Of a stretch of DNA of 46,927 nt, positions 15,016 through 23,789 are shown piece by piece. The stretch comes from an uncultured Clostridia bacterium (GTDB lineage: Bacteria > Bacillota > Clostridia > Oscillospirales > Ruminococcaceae). The stretch lies in assembly GCA_947589355.1 (NCBI GenBank), contig CANPZC010000017.1:1-46927 (forward strand). The letters are read 5' to 3'. Position numbers and translations under genes: made by a program. Position 1 is the first letter of the stretch; the number at the start of each line of letters is the position of its first letter. Below the pieces are notes generated by a model, which saw nothing but the letters and a program-made list of their open reading frames with translations, made no database searches and was not told the origin of the DNA.

Positions 15016-16458
15016 TTATTTATTGCCCTTTTTGCCGCCCCACGATTTGAGTATATCCTCGTCCGAGAGTGTCTCGTCATCGTTTTCGCTTGCTATTCCG
15101 CGTGCAAGAGCAGCCATCATGCTCTGATCCTGCGCATTTACAGGGTTTGAAGACTTAGGCCCTTTTGACATTGACAGACCCGAAACGTTATGTTTAGGCG
15201 CCTGCTCGGGCTGTTTTTCCTCCTCGTCAGGCTGCTTCGGCTTGTTTCCTGCCATATGGAAAGTAGGCTTTTCTGCCTTGGGTTCTTCAGCCTTGGCTTC
15301 CTGAGCCTTCGGAGCATCTTTCTTCACCGAATCCGGCGCAGGGCCGCTGAATTTCAAAGAAGTAGCAAAAGAATTTTTCTGCGGCTTGTTTTCCGCCGGC
15401 TTAACGTCTGGCTCGTTTATCTGCGACTGCACTGCCGCCAGAGCTTGCCTTGTAAGCTCGTCTAGCTCATCTTTCGCCCTTTTCTCCGCCTCAGACTGCG
15501 CTGTCTGTTTCGGTTCATTCTGCACAGGGGCATTTACTTTATTGTCATTACCTTTAGTATCGTTTTTCTGACTTAATTTCGCTGCATCACTTCCTTTCGG
15601 TACATACTTAAAATTTGAGCCACCATTTACAAGCTGAAGGCCCTCTGCCGTCAGCTTCTTGAGAGCATCGGTCTTTTCAATGCTGCTATTCAGTAGTTCA
15701 TTGAGCAGACCCGCTATCTTCTGAACGTTTATGTCGATATCGGTAAATTCGTCTCTTGCGGTATCTCTCAGTCCCTGAGATTTTGCAAGTATAACGCCCT
15801 CCTGCTCCTGAGCGTTCTTTATCATTTCATCAGCCTGCGCCTTTGCGGTCTCGGTAGTATTCTTAGCTTCTTCGTTTGCATCGCTTACTATCTTAGCCGC
15901 CTGATTGTTAGCATCTTCAAGTATCTGGTCTTGCAGATCCTTAGCGTCCTGCTCCATTTTCTTTGCGGCTTCCTTAGCCTGCGCTACAACAGCGTTTGCA
16001 GACTTCTGCGCCTCCATGAACAGTCCGCTCATATCAAATGCAGCTCCGCCGCCTGCCGCAGCGCTTGCCTCAGCATCGGAAACTTTCTGTTTCAGTTCTT
16101 CTATCTCATTTTTCAGCTGCTCTATCTGAGCATCTTTTTCTGCCGCATCGCTTTCAGCCGTTGTCAGCTGGAGTTTCAGGCTGTCTGTAGATGCCATAAG
16201 CTCCGAGACCTTAGCATGGCTTTCTTCAACCTTTTTCTGACTCTCTTCCAGCTTCTTTTCAAGGGCTTCCTTACCCTCGAAGTTCTCCGAAGCTGCCGCT
16301 CCGCCGCTCGCCTCATAAGCCGCGAGAGCATCAGTCTTCTCTCCCAACTGCGTTTCAAGATTGTAAATTTTGGTGTTGAGTTCGTCAACGTATGCCAGTA
16401 CGTCTTTCTTGTCAAATCCACCAAAGTTTACGGTACGCAAATAACCGTTACCTGCCAT
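15016..16458 (-). CDS. DivIVA-domain coiled-coil protein
   Basis: 480 aa. The N-terminal DivIVA-like lipid-binding segment (about 8-40: VNFGGFDKKDVLAYVDELNTKIYNLE) is followed by a long coiled coil (to about residue 260) rich in Glu, Lys and Ala, then a low-complexity Pro/Lys/Glu tail ending DEDILKSWGGKKGNK. Such proteins mark curved membrane at poles and septa and organise growth or division. It is much longer than Bacillus DivIVA (164 aa). AGGAGGTAG precedes the ATG; a promoter lies at 16542-16570. Confidence 0.82.
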   Translation of the reverse strand: MAGNGYLRTVNFGGFDKKDVLAYVDELNTKIYNLETQLGEKTDALAAYEASGGAAASENFEGKEALEKKLEESQKKVEESHAKVSELMASTDSLKLQLTTAESDAAEKDAQIEQLKNEIEELKQKVSDAEASAAAGGGAAFDMSGLFMEAQKSANAVVAQAKEAAKKMEQDAKDLQDQILEDANNQAAKIVSDANEEAKNTTETAKAQADEMIKNAQEQEGVILAKSQGLRDTARDEFTDIDINVQKIAGLLNELLNSSIEKTDALKKLTAEGLQLVNGGSNFKYVPKGSDAAKLSQKNDTKGNDNKVNAPVQNEPKQTAQSEAEKRAKDELDELTRQALAAVQSQINEPDVKPAENKPQKNSFATSLKFSGPAPDSVKKDAPKAQEAKAEEPKAEKPTFHMAGNKPKQPDEEEKQPEQAPKHNVSGLSMSKGPKSSNPVNAQDQSMMAALARGIASENDDETLSDEDILKSWGGKKGNK

Positions 16459-16541
16459 TTTGACACTACCTCCTGTAAATATTTAAATATTATTACATTT
16501 ATTATAATGAGAAGCTTAAAGTATACCTCTCGTAATAATTT

Positions 16542-16570
16542 ATTATACAATATTCTGCAACATTTTTCAA
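16542..16570 (-). promoter_or_regulatory. Sigma-A-type promoter of the DivIVA-like gene
   Basis: On the minus strand TTGAAA (16565-16570), 17-base spacer, TATAAT (16542-16547). Confidence 0.7.
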
Positions 16571-16615
16571 GTGCTTTTCATGTTCTGCCACATTTTTTAT
16601 ATAATTTGAACAAAT

Positions 16616-17536
16616 TCACTTTTTCTTTTTTAGCAATACTATTGAAACAATGACCGTCAGCACCACCGCCGCCAGCGTTGCAAACCACGTATACGGCAGC
16701 GGAAGATCTGTATTCATACCGTAAAAGCTGAAAACTATGGTCGGTATCGCCATAATTATGGTAATTACAGTCAGCCTCCACATCACCGTGTTAACATTAT
16801 TTGAAATTACCGATGCAAACGCGTCTACCATGCCGTGAAGTATGCTGTCGTAAATGCTTGCCATCTCGATCGCCTGCTTTATCTCGATAAGCACATCGTC
16901 CAGCAGATCCTGATCTTCCTCATAAAGCTTGATGACTCTGCCCCTGTTTATTTTTTCAAGGGTAACATCGTTGGCTTTCAGCGATGTTGAGAAGTAAACT
17001 ATAGATTTTTCCAGTCCCAGCAGCTGCACTATCTCCTCGTTTTTCGGCGCGCCTTGCAGTTGTTTTTCCAGTCCCAGCGATATTTTTTCTATCTGCTTTA
17101 AGTTGAACATAAACTTCGCGGTAATTTTCAGCAAACATTGCAGCACGAAGCGTGTTTTCATGTTCGTCTGCATATTTCTTATCGCGCCGTTCTCTATCTC
17201 CGAGAGTATGCTGTTCTCGCGCGAGGATATCGTTATTATGTTCTTCTCGGTGATTATCATACCGACAGGCATTGTATAAAACAGCGTTGTATCCGACTTT
17301 TGCGCATCAGCCACCGGCGTATCTACGATAATGAGCGTCTGCTCGTCCTCTATCTCAACGTGAGAGCTTTCCTCCTCGTCAAGCGATGAACGCACAAAGC
17401 CTGCGTCCAGCCCGAGGTCGTTTATCAGAAACTCTATTTCCTCGCTGTCAGGCTGCGTGACCGATATCCAACAGCCCTCAGCGGCTTTATCAAGCATTTC
17501 CAGCTTGCTGCCTGCGCTTTTCAGGTATTTTATCAT
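16616..17536 (-). CDS. corA: CorA-family magnesium/divalent cation transporter
   Basis: 306 aa. Long soluble N-terminal domain, then two C-terminal helices, with the CorA signature YGMN between them (AIPTIVFSFYGMNTDLPLP). The pentameric channel imports Mg2+. The frame is open to GTG 17584, but AAAGGCGG precedes the ATG at 17536. That RBS is paired in a hairpin and a 23-codon leader ORF lies upstream, suggesting controlled translation. Monocistronic. Confidence 0.9.
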   Translation of the reverse strand: MIKYLKSAGSKLEMLDKAAEGCWISVTQPDSEEIEFLINDLGLDAGFVRSSLDEEESSHVEIEDEQTLIIVDTPVADAQKSDTTLFYTMPVGMIITEKNIITISSRENSILSEIENGAIRNMQTNMKTRFVLQCLLKITAKFMFNLKQIEKISLGLEKQLQGAPKNEEIVQLLGLEKSIVYFSTSLKANDVTLEKINRGRVIKLYEEDQDLLDDVLIEIKQAIEMASIYDSILHGMVDAFASVISNNVNTVMWRLTVITIIMAIPTIVFSFYGMNTDLPLPYTWFATLAAVVLTVIVSIVLLKKKK

Positions 17537-17545
17537 AAAGCAATT

Positions 17546-17565
17546 CCGCCTTTCTGTCGCGGCGG
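17546..17565 (-). promoter_or_regulatory. Hairpin covering the corA ribosome binding site
   Basis: CCGCC and GGCGG (17561-17565 and 17546-17550) form a 5-bp all-GC stem with a 10-base loop. The 3' arm is the GGCGG of the corA Shine-Dalgarno AAAGGCGG. It lies between the leader ORF stop and the corA ATG, so ribosome position on the leader could change access to the RBS. Confidence 0.55.
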
Positions 17566-17574
17566 CAAGAGCTT

Positions 17575-17646
17575 CTAGGCGCACCTGACCCCCGCGAAAC
17601 TGTTAAATTTTATAAGGGAACGTTTCCCACAAGGGTCGGGGTTCAT
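17575..17646 (-). CDS. Leader peptide ORF upstream of corA (23 aa)
   Basis: ATG at 17644-17646, TAG at 17575-17577, with AGGAGG 6 bases upstream, one of the best ribosome binding sites in the window. The peptide starts MNPDPCGKRS and ends GVRCA. An alternating Pro/acidic start is found in the enterobacterial MgtL leader (MEPDP), where it destabilises ribosomes at low Mg2+. The ORF also contains a GGGAA/TTCCC hairpin (17615-17628). It is in a different frame from corA. No family is recognised; the role is inferred from position. Confidence 0.6.
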   Translation of the reverse strand: MNPDPCGKRSLIKFNSFAGVRCA

Positions 17647-17673
17647 AGCGCACCTCCTGAAAAATTATTATTG

Positions 17674-17702
17674 ATTATACAGTTACACTATTATTATATC
17701 AA
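17674..17702 (-). promoter_or_regulatory. Sigma-A-type promoter of the corA leader
   Basis: On the minus strand TTGATA (17697-17702), 17-base spacer, TATAAT (17674-17679). The predicted transcript has a 5' leader of about 130 bases before the corA ATG. Confidence 0.75.
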
Positions 17703-17767
17703 ATCTGAATAATTTTTGCAATAGCAAGCGGCGAAAAATTTTGCGCTTATCAAAAATTTTTTATATA

Positions 17768-17798
17768 CAAAAAACGCCCCGAAAATCTCGGAGCGTTT
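17768..17798 (-). terminator. Terminator after ftsZ
   Basis: AAACGC.CCGA pairs with TCGG.GCGTTT (17772-17798) and TTTTTTG follows on the minus strand. Confidence 0.85.
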
Positions 17799-17817
17799 CG
17801 CTTTTAGTATTGCTTCA

Positions 17818-18924
17818 TTACTTCTTATTGAAGATATTGAATATATCGTCATAATAGTTGGGGTTATCGGCAGGCTTTGAAGCAGCTGTCGCAGTGGTAG
17901 TTTCCGGTTTAGCAACAGGCGCGGGAGCTATCTCCTCACCCTCGCGACCCGGGATATTGCTGAAATCTGCCGCGATAACGGTAACAAATATCTCGTCGGT
18001 AGAATCTTCCTTGTAATCAGTACCGAAGATGATAGTAGCCTCGGGGTCAACAGCGTTTGTGATTATATTCGTAAGCTCGTCAACGTCGTCGGTGATGATA
18101 TCATCAGACATAACAATGTTGATAAGCAGTCTCTTCGCGCCGTTGATAGATGTTTCAAGCAGCGGGCTGGAAATGACCTGCTTTGCAGCTTCCTGAGCCT
18201 TGTCCTTGCCCTGACCGTGACCGATAGCAATGTGCGCATAGCCTGCATCTTTAAGGATAGATGTAACGTCGGCAAAGTCAACGTTAACAACGCCGTTTCT
18301 CAGAATTATATCAGCTATAGACATAACGCCTGTTTTGAGTATTCCGTCAGAAAGCGAGAACGCCTGACGCATGGTAAGTTTCTGGTCGCCCGTAAGCAGC
18401 TTCTGGTTAGGTATAACAATAAGAGAGTCAACATTCTTCAAAAGCTCTGTTATACCGTTTTCAGCCTGAGCCATTTTCTTTGCGCCCTCAAAAGCGAAAG
18501 GCTTAGTAACAACAGCTATAGTCAGTTTTCCGAGCTCTCTGGAAATTTCAGCAACAACGGGTGCTGCGCCTGTGCCTGTGCCGCCGCCCATACCTGCGGT
18601 GATAACGACCATATCGGCATCTTTAAGAGCCTCGGCTATTTCTTCCTTGTTTTCCTGCGCGGAAGATTCGCCAACTTCGGGCTTTCCGCCTGCGCCCAGA
18701 CCATGCGTAAGCTTTGTGCCTATCTGAATTTTTTCGGTAGCGATAGATTTTTTAAGAGCCTGAATATCGGTGTTGACTGCTATGTAGTCAACATTGCCGT
18801 AATCTATAGAACCCTCGGCAGCCTCTGATGCTATGCAGTTCAGCGCGTTTCCGCCGCCGCCGCCGACGCCTATTACCTTGATCTTAGCTCCAAACGTTTC
18901 TTCGGTATTGATTGCCCAACTCAT
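17818..18924 (-). CDS. ftsZ: Cell division GTPase FtsZ
   Basis: 368 aa. GTP-binding motifs: KVIGVGGGGGNALN, the tubulin signature GGGTGTGAAPV, and the T7 loop region NVDFADVTSILKDAG. The C-terminal tail ends YYDDIFNIFNKK, the peptide that contacts membrane anchors. It polymerises into the division ring. The frame is open to 18960, but GGGGAAG precedes ATG 18924 and MSWAINTEE fits. It has its own promoter (19006-19034) and terminator, so it can be expressed apart from the ftsQ-side operon. No ftsA is adjacent. Confidence 0.97.
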   Translation of the reverse strand: MSWAINTEETFGAKIKVIGVGGGGGNALNCIASEAAEGSIDYGNVDYIAVNTDIQALKKSIATEKIQIGTKLTHGLGAGGKPEVGESSAQENKEEIAEALKDADMVVITAGMGGGTGTGAAPVVAEISRELGKLTIAVVTKPFAFEGAKKMAQAENGITELLKNVDSLIVIPNQKLLTGDQKLTMRQAFSLSDGILKTGVMSIADIILRNGVVNVDFADVTSILKDAGYAHIAIGHGQGKDKAQEAAKQVISSPLLETSINGAKRLLINIVMSDDIITDDVDELTNIITNAVDPEATIIFGTDYKEDSTDEIFVTVIAADFSNIPGREGEEIAPAPVAKPETTTATAASKPADNPNYYDDIFNIFNKK

Positions 18925-19005
18925 GTTTGACTTCCCCCTGTTATTTCTTTTATTCAACATTTATATTTTCATTTGCGCACATCACGCATTTTTATATACA
19001 TATTT

Positions 19006-19034
19006 ATAATAACACATATTTTTCTGAATATCAA
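19006..19034 (-). promoter_or_regulatory. Sigma-A-type promoter of ftsZ
   Basis: On the minus strand TTGATA (19029-19034), 17-base spacer, TATTAT (19006-19011), in the 125-base gap between ftsQ and ftsZ. Confidence 0.65.
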
Positions 19035-19085
19035 GTATTTTTTACAAATTTATTTGAATTATTTATAAAAAAGTCTGAAAAAGTG

Positions 19086-20021
19086 TTATTTCAGTCCGCT
19101 GTTGTACTTATCCTGAAGCGGAACATCGCCCTCCTCGCCGTTTTCATGCACGGTATAATCGGCAGGTGCTTCATTTTTCAGCGAACCCGACAGCTTATCG
19201 GAATCTATCACAGACACGCCGCCCGAATCGGTATGGTAGTAAATAACGCCGTTGAATGTATCCGAAATTTTGGTATCTATTATTACTTTCACGGCGCTGA
19301 GCTTATACTCCAGATCAAGCGAACTTCCCAGCAGTATATTTATGCGGCTGTCGTAATTGAGCTTTATATTCGATCTGTCGGTTATATTTATCGCCGAGAT
19401 ATGCTCTTTCAGCCCCGTATGCTCAAGGCTTGCAAAAATAGTATCTGTGATATTTTGCTTCATATCGTCGTTTGACTCCACCTTGTCGCCGACTTTCATA
19501 TCTTTCAGATCATACCCCACAATAACTATCAGTCCGCCCATAGGCTTGTCGAGCCCTGCTTCAAGTATCTTGCCGCTCTCGCTGACAACGTAATACCTGC
19601 CGTCCTGCTCTATGTTGGCTTTTGGCACTGCTTCCGTTACTTTTATAGAGATCCTGCCGGGAAAGCTTCTCAGCACCTTTATATCGTCAACGTAAGAGAG
19701 GCTTTCAAGCACGCACTGTTCGGCGGTGTGGGTATCGAGCCTTATAAGGTTGTCGCCCGTTTCAACGCCGCATATCATGCGGATCTGCTCAGAGGAATAA
19801 AGCTGTGTGCCGCTTACTACCACTTCATTGGCATTGAACAGCAGCGTTACCGAAAGCACCGTAACAGTGATAACTACCGCAAAAAATATCATGTAATAGT
19901 AAAGAGTCAGGTTGTTCCTGCGGTGCCGCCTGCCTACCTTTACTCTTTTGCCGTTCATTACTTTGTATTCCGACCTGTCAACGTTTTGTTTTTCAATATC
20001 CCTCATTGCCACTTTTCTCAT
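19086..20021 (-). CDS. ftsQ: Cell division protein FtsQ/DivIB
   Basis: Up to 311 aa. A basic cytoplasmic N-terminus, one membrane helix (about 38-62, YYYMIFFAVVITVTVLSVTLLF), then the POTRA domain (NEVVVSGTQLYSSEQI...GDNLIRLD) and the FtsQ/DivIB beta domain, with an acidic tail. It scaffolds FtsL and the septal synthase. AGGAG abuts the first ATG; GTG at 20012 has better spacing and may be the true start. Located directly after murA. Confidence 0.85.
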   Translation of the reverse strand: MRKVAMRDIEKQNVDRSEYKVMNGKRVKVGRRHRRNNLTLYYYMIFFAVVITVTVLSVTLLFNANEVVVSGTQLYSSEQIRMICGVETGDNLIRLDTHTAEQCVLESLSYVDDIKVLRSFPGRISIKVTEAVPKANIEQDGRYYVVSESGKILEAGLDKPMGGLIVIVGYDLKDMKVGDKVESNDDMKQNITDTIFASLEHTGLKEHISAINITDRSNIKLNYDSRINILLGSSLDLEYKLSAVKVIIDTKISDTFNGVIYYHTDSGGVSVIDSDKLSGSLKNEAPADYTVHENGEEGDVPLQDKYNSGLK

Positions 20022-20032
20022 CTCCTGCCGCG

Positions 20033-21289
20033 TTATTGAACGCGCTTTATTGTTCCTCCCACAGACGAAAACGCTTGCTCTATCGCTTCATATCCTCTGT
20101 CTATATACTTTATGTCGCTTATCTGAGTAACTCCCTCCGCGCCGAGAGCCGCGACCACCAAAGCCGCTCCGCCTCGCAGGTCGCTTGCCCTCACCTTTGC
20201 GCCCGAAAGCCTTTTCACGCCGTCTATAATAGCAACTTTTCCCTCGGTCTTGATATCCGCGCCCATTCTCACAAGCTCATCTACATGGCGAAAGCGGTTT
20301 GAAAAAATATTCTCTATCATCACGCTCGTGCCCCTTGCCTTTGCAAGAGCCGCCATTACCACCGCCTGCGCATCTGTCGGAAAGCCGGGAAAAGGCATGG
20401 TTCGTATTGTCTTCACGGCTTTTATACCGCGCCGCGCGTTTATATATATCTTGTTTTCGTATGTATACACCGAGCAGCCCATTTGCTCAAACACAGGCAG
20501 GACGCTTTCAATATCTTCGGTGCGCGTATTCAGCAGCGTAAGTTCACCGCAGGTAGATGCCGCCGCGCTCAGATACGTTGCAGCCACTATCCTGTCGGGC
20601 ATAACGTCATACTCGCAGCCGTAAAGCTTTTCAACACCCTGCACCGTAACGGTATCTTCGCCGAAGCCGTCTATCTTCGCGCCGCACTTGTTGAGAAACC
20701 GCGCCAAGTCGCAAATTTCGGGCTCTCTCGCCGCGTTGTGTATCACGGTTTTGCCTTTCGCTGTAACAGCCGCCAGAATTATATTCTCCGTAGCCCCTAC
20801 CGATGGGAACGACAGCACTATTTTCGCGCCTTTAAGACCGTTTCCCACATCACATTCAAGCGTGCCGTGTTCTTCTTTAATAGCCGCGCCCATTTGTTTC
20901 AAAGCCGATATGTGCATATCTATAGGTCTCGGTCCCAGCTCGCACCCACCGGGGAACGAAAGCCTGCACTTGCCCACTCTTCCCAGTATCGCGCCGAGAA
21001 ACACTATAGACGAGCGCATCTCCCTCATCAGTTCGTCGGGTACATTGAAATTAGTAAGACCGTCGGTGTTGACTACTACCGTATCCCCTTGCCGCTCACA
21101 TTTGCACCCAAGGCAGGAAAGTATCCTGCACGCGGCGTAAACATCGGTAAGCTTAGGGCAGTTATGCAGACAGCTTTCGCCCCTTGAAAGAACGCAGGCT
21201 GCAAGCAGCGGCAGGGCGCTGTTTTTCGCACCATGCACCTCTATCTCTCCGACAAGTCTTTTCTCGCCCTCTATCACCAGCCTTTGCAT
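20033..21289 (-). CDS. murA: UDP-N-acetylglucosamine 1-carboxyvinyltransferase
   Basis: 418 aa. Transfers enolpyruvate from PEP to UDP-GlcNAc, the first committed step of peptidoglycan synthesis. The opening LVIEGEKRLVGEIEVHGAKNSALPLLAA and the active-site Cys in FPGGCELGPRPIDMH (the fosfomycin target) are clear. Full length. Located between murG and ftsQ, as in many clostridial clusters. Confidence 0.96.
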   Translation of the reverse strand: MQRLVIEGEKRLVGEIEVHGAKNSALPLLAACVLSRGESCLHNCPKLTDVYAACRILSCLGCKCERQGDTVVVNTDGLTNFNVPDELMREMRSSIVFLGAILGRVGKCRLSFPGGCELGPRPIDMHISALKQMGAAIKEEHGTLECDVGNGLKGAKIVLSFPSVGATENIILAAVTAKGKTVIHNAAREPEICDLARFLNKCGAKIDGFGEDTVTVQGVEKLYGCEYDVMPDRIVAATYLSAAASTCGELTLLNTRTEDIESVLPVFEQMGCSVYTYENKIYINARRGIKAVKTIRTMPFPGFPTDAQAVVMAALAKARGTSVMIENIFSNRFRHVDELVRMGADIKTEGKVAIIDGVKRLSGAKVRASDLRGGAALVVAALGAEGVTQISDIKYIDRGYEAIEQAFSSVGGTIKRVQ

Positions 21290-21354
21290 AAAGCTATCTC
21301 TCCTTTAAAAGCATATTACAAGTCATAATATGCCGTTAAAGGTAAGCAGGTGAA

Positions 21355-22500
21355 TTATTCAACGCTTGCTATAAGCTGATAGAGCGCGTTATATATCCTT
21401 TCGTCCGTATCGTTTATGTAAAGTCTTTTTGCGTTTTCGGAAAGCATACGCAGTTTTTCTTCGCCGCCCTCGTCCACGCAAAGCTCTTTTACGGTATCAA
21501 TAAGTTTTTGCGGCGTAAGATCTTTTTCCTCTATAACTATCCCTGCGCCCGCGTTATGCAGCACCATGCCGTTGTGGTACTGATGATTTCCTGCAACATT
21601 CGGCGAGGGTATAAGTATAGATGCCCTGCCAAGCGCTTCAAGTTCTGTAAGCGAATTTGCACCGCAGCGGCTTATCACTAAGTCTGCCGCAGCCATACAC
21701 AGCGGCATATTTATGTAATCTTTCACATAAAGCCTGCCGCCCTCTATATCTTTAACGCCCATTTGCTCCAGCTTTTGAACATAATCGCTGTAGCCTTTGT
21801 ATGTTCCGTAAGAATGAATATGGTTTACCCTCGCGCCACTGTCCTGCTCCCACTTGATAAGCTGCGCAACGTTCTCGTTAAGCACCTGAGAACCTAAACT
21901 TCCGCCCGTTGAGAGTATGCACACCTCGTCTTGTGCAAAGCCCAGCTGCTTTTTTGCCGCGGCTCTGTCAATAGCCGAAAACGCCGCTCTTACAGGCAGA
22001 CCTGTGACCGTATAGTCTATATCATCTTCAAGATATTCTTTAGCCTCTATGACCGTCAGCATTACCTTGTCAACTTTTTTAGAAAGTATGCGAGTTGTAA
22101 CGCCGGGGTATGCGTTTTGCTCGTGAATGGCGGTCTTAATGCCCATTTTCGCGGCGGTGCGCACTATAGGGCCGCTCACATATCCGCCCGTGCCTATCAC
22201 AAGGTTTGGCCGAAAACTCTTGATTATCTTTTTAGAGCGCGATGAAGCGAACATAAGGCACTTTACCGCCTGCAAATTTCTCTTTATATTCTCAAACGAT
22301 AACGACCGTTGAAATCCGTGAACATCTATCTTCTCAAAGCGGTAGCCTAAATCACGCACTATCCTGCTCTCTATCCCCTTTGGTGTGCCTGCGAAGCAAA
22401 ACTGCGCGTCGGGGCGGTTTTTCTTGATTATCTCCGCAATAGCGACGGCAGGGTTTATGTGTCCCGAAGTTCCTCCGCCTGCCAGCAAAACTCTCAGCAA
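21355..22500 (-). CDS. murG: MurG, UDP-GlcNAc:lipid I N-acetylglucosaminyltransferase
   Basis: 381 aa. Makes lipid II from lipid I on the inner face of the membrane. The G-loops LLAGGGTSGHINPA and GTGGYVSGP, and the nucleotide-sugar-binding part ISRCGANSLTELEALGRASILIPSP, are present. TTG start with AGGAAG 6 bases upstream. It begins about 30 bases after ftsW. Confidence 0.95.
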   Translation of the reverse strand: MLRVLLAGGGTSGHINPAVAIAEIIKKNRPDAQFCFAGTPKGIESRIVRDLGYRFEKIDVHGFQRSLSFENIKRNLQAVKCLMFASSRSKKIIKSFRPNLVIGTGGYVSGPIVRTAAKMGIKTAIHEQNAYPGVTTRILSKKVDKVMLTVIEAKEYLEDDIDYTVTGLPVRAAFSAIDRAAAKKQLGFAQDEVCILSTGGSLGSQVLNENVAQLIKWEQDSGARVNHIHSYGTYKGYSDYVQKLEQMGVKDIEGGRLYVKDYINMPLCMAAADLVISRCGANSLTELEALGRASILIPSPNVAGNHQYHNGMVLHNAGAGIVIEEKDLTPQKLIDTVKELCVDEGGEEKLRMLSENAKRLYINDTDERIYNALYQLIASVE

Positions 22501-22530
22501 AGCTATCTTCCTTTCTTCAATATTACAATA

Positions 22531-23778
22531 TTACTCTTGCCGCGATGCCTGCCGCGAAACGCTCAGTATAAGCCCCATTTCAGCAAGCTGCACCATTGTA
22601 GCAGTACCGCCGTAGCTGAAAAACGGCAGGCTTATGCCCGTGTTCGGGAAAGCATTGCAAGCAACGCCTATATTAAGCAGCGCCTGTATGCCTATCTGCA
22701 CCGTAACGCCTGCACACAGCAGCATACCGAAGCGATCGGGGGCGTTTGATGCAATATAGAACCCTCTGAATATAAACAGCGCGAACAGTATTATTACCGC
22801 CATTGCGCCCACAAAGCCAAGCTCCTCGCAGACTATTGAAAACACGAAGTCGTTCTGCGCTTCGGGCAGCCAAAGGTGCTTTTGCCGCGATTGACCGAAC
22901 CCCAGCCCGAACACGCCGCCCGAGCCTATCGCCAGAAGCGACTGATATGTTTGCAGCGTTGAACCGAGAATATCGCTTGTGGGGTCGCGCCAGCTTTGTA
23001 TTCTCTCTGTTATGTAGCCGAAACCGCCGCCGCTGCCTGCCATTTTAAGCAGCAGAAAGCCGCCTGCGCCTATAACAGCCACCGTACACAGCAGCGCGAA
23101 ATGCCTGATAGGCACGCCCGATATAAGTATCATTATCATACCTATGAGACCGAAAATAAGCACGCCCGAGAGGTGTCTTTGCAAAACAAGCACGCCGCAG
23201 CACGGCGCAAGTATTATCAGATACGCGCCTATAGAATAGCGTATATCTTTGAATTTTGGGTAATTAAGCGCGCCGAGGTATGCAAATATTATAATGAACG
23301 CAACTTTCAAAAGCTCCGATGGCTGAAAACTTACGCCTGCAATATCTATCCAGCGCCTTGCCCCCGCGACCTCGGTGCCGACAAACGACGTTATCAGCGT
23401 TATAAAAAACGTTACGCCCAGAACTATGTAAGCTACCTTTGTATTCTGCCAGAAGTGGTAATCGACAAACGAAAGCCCCAGCATTGCCAGAACGCCTGCA
23501 ATAGCAAGCAGAGCCTGCCTGTTGAAGTAGTATGTGCCTGTGCCGTAGTCGTTCATGCTCCACACATAACTTGCCGAGCCCATCATAAGCACGCCTATAA
23601 CGAGAAGTATCAGCACTATCACCAAAAATGGTCTGTCAAGCGGCATACCTACAATATGCAGATTATTCGTCTTTCGCGCGGCTGCCACTTCGCGCTTTTT
23701 GCGCTTGCTAGTAGATACGTGTTCGATGCCGCTGCCTCTTACGCTGTCTTTGGTCAATGCAGACCCCCCTTTCGCCAA
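22531..23778 (-). CDS. ftsW: SEDS-family FtsW, septal peptidoglycan polymerase
   Basis: 415 aa, ten predicted membrane helices after a basic N-terminus of about 45 residues. SEDS motifs: WIDIAGVSFQPSELLKVAFIIIFA, QTYQSLLAIGSGGVFGLGFGQSRQKHLWLPEAQNDFVFSIVCEELGF, and NTGISLPFFSYGGTA. It polymerises glycan strands with its partner class B PBP, here probably the PASTA PBP of the same cluster. RodA or SpoVE cannot be fully excluded; the location favours FtsW. It starts 11 bases after murF. Confidence 0.92.
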   Translation of the reverse strand: MAKGGSALTKDSVRGSGIEHVSTSKRKKREVAAARKTNNLHIVGMPLDRPFLVIVLILLVIGVLMMGSASYVWSMNDYGTGTYYFNRQALLAIAGVLAMLGLSFVDYHFWQNTKVAYIVLGVTFFITLITSFVGTEVAGARRWIDIAGVSFQPSELLKVAFIIIFAYLGALNYPKFKDIRYSIGAYLIILAPCCGVLVLQRHLSGVLIFGLIGMIMILISGVPIRHFALLCTVAVIGAGGFLLLKMAGSGGGFGYITERIQSWRDPTSDILGSTLQTYQSLLAIGSGGVFGLGFGQSRQKHLWLPEAQNDFVFSIVCEELGFVGAMAVIILFALFIFRGFYIASNAPDRFGMLLCAGVTVQIGIQALLNIGVACNAFPNTGISLPFFSYGGTATMVQLAEMGLILSVSRQASRQE

Positions 23779-23789
23779 AGTCTATAAAT

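Noticed and set aside
15931-16653. 240-aa ORF on the plus strand opposite the DivIVA-like gene
   Set aside because: Antisense shadow of a coiled-coil gene; composition is Phe/Leu/Cys-rich with no RBS.
17534-17702. M-box or another known riboswitch upstream of corA
   Set aside because: The leader of about 130 bases lacks the M-box conserved core and is largely occupied by a short ORF with a strong RBS.
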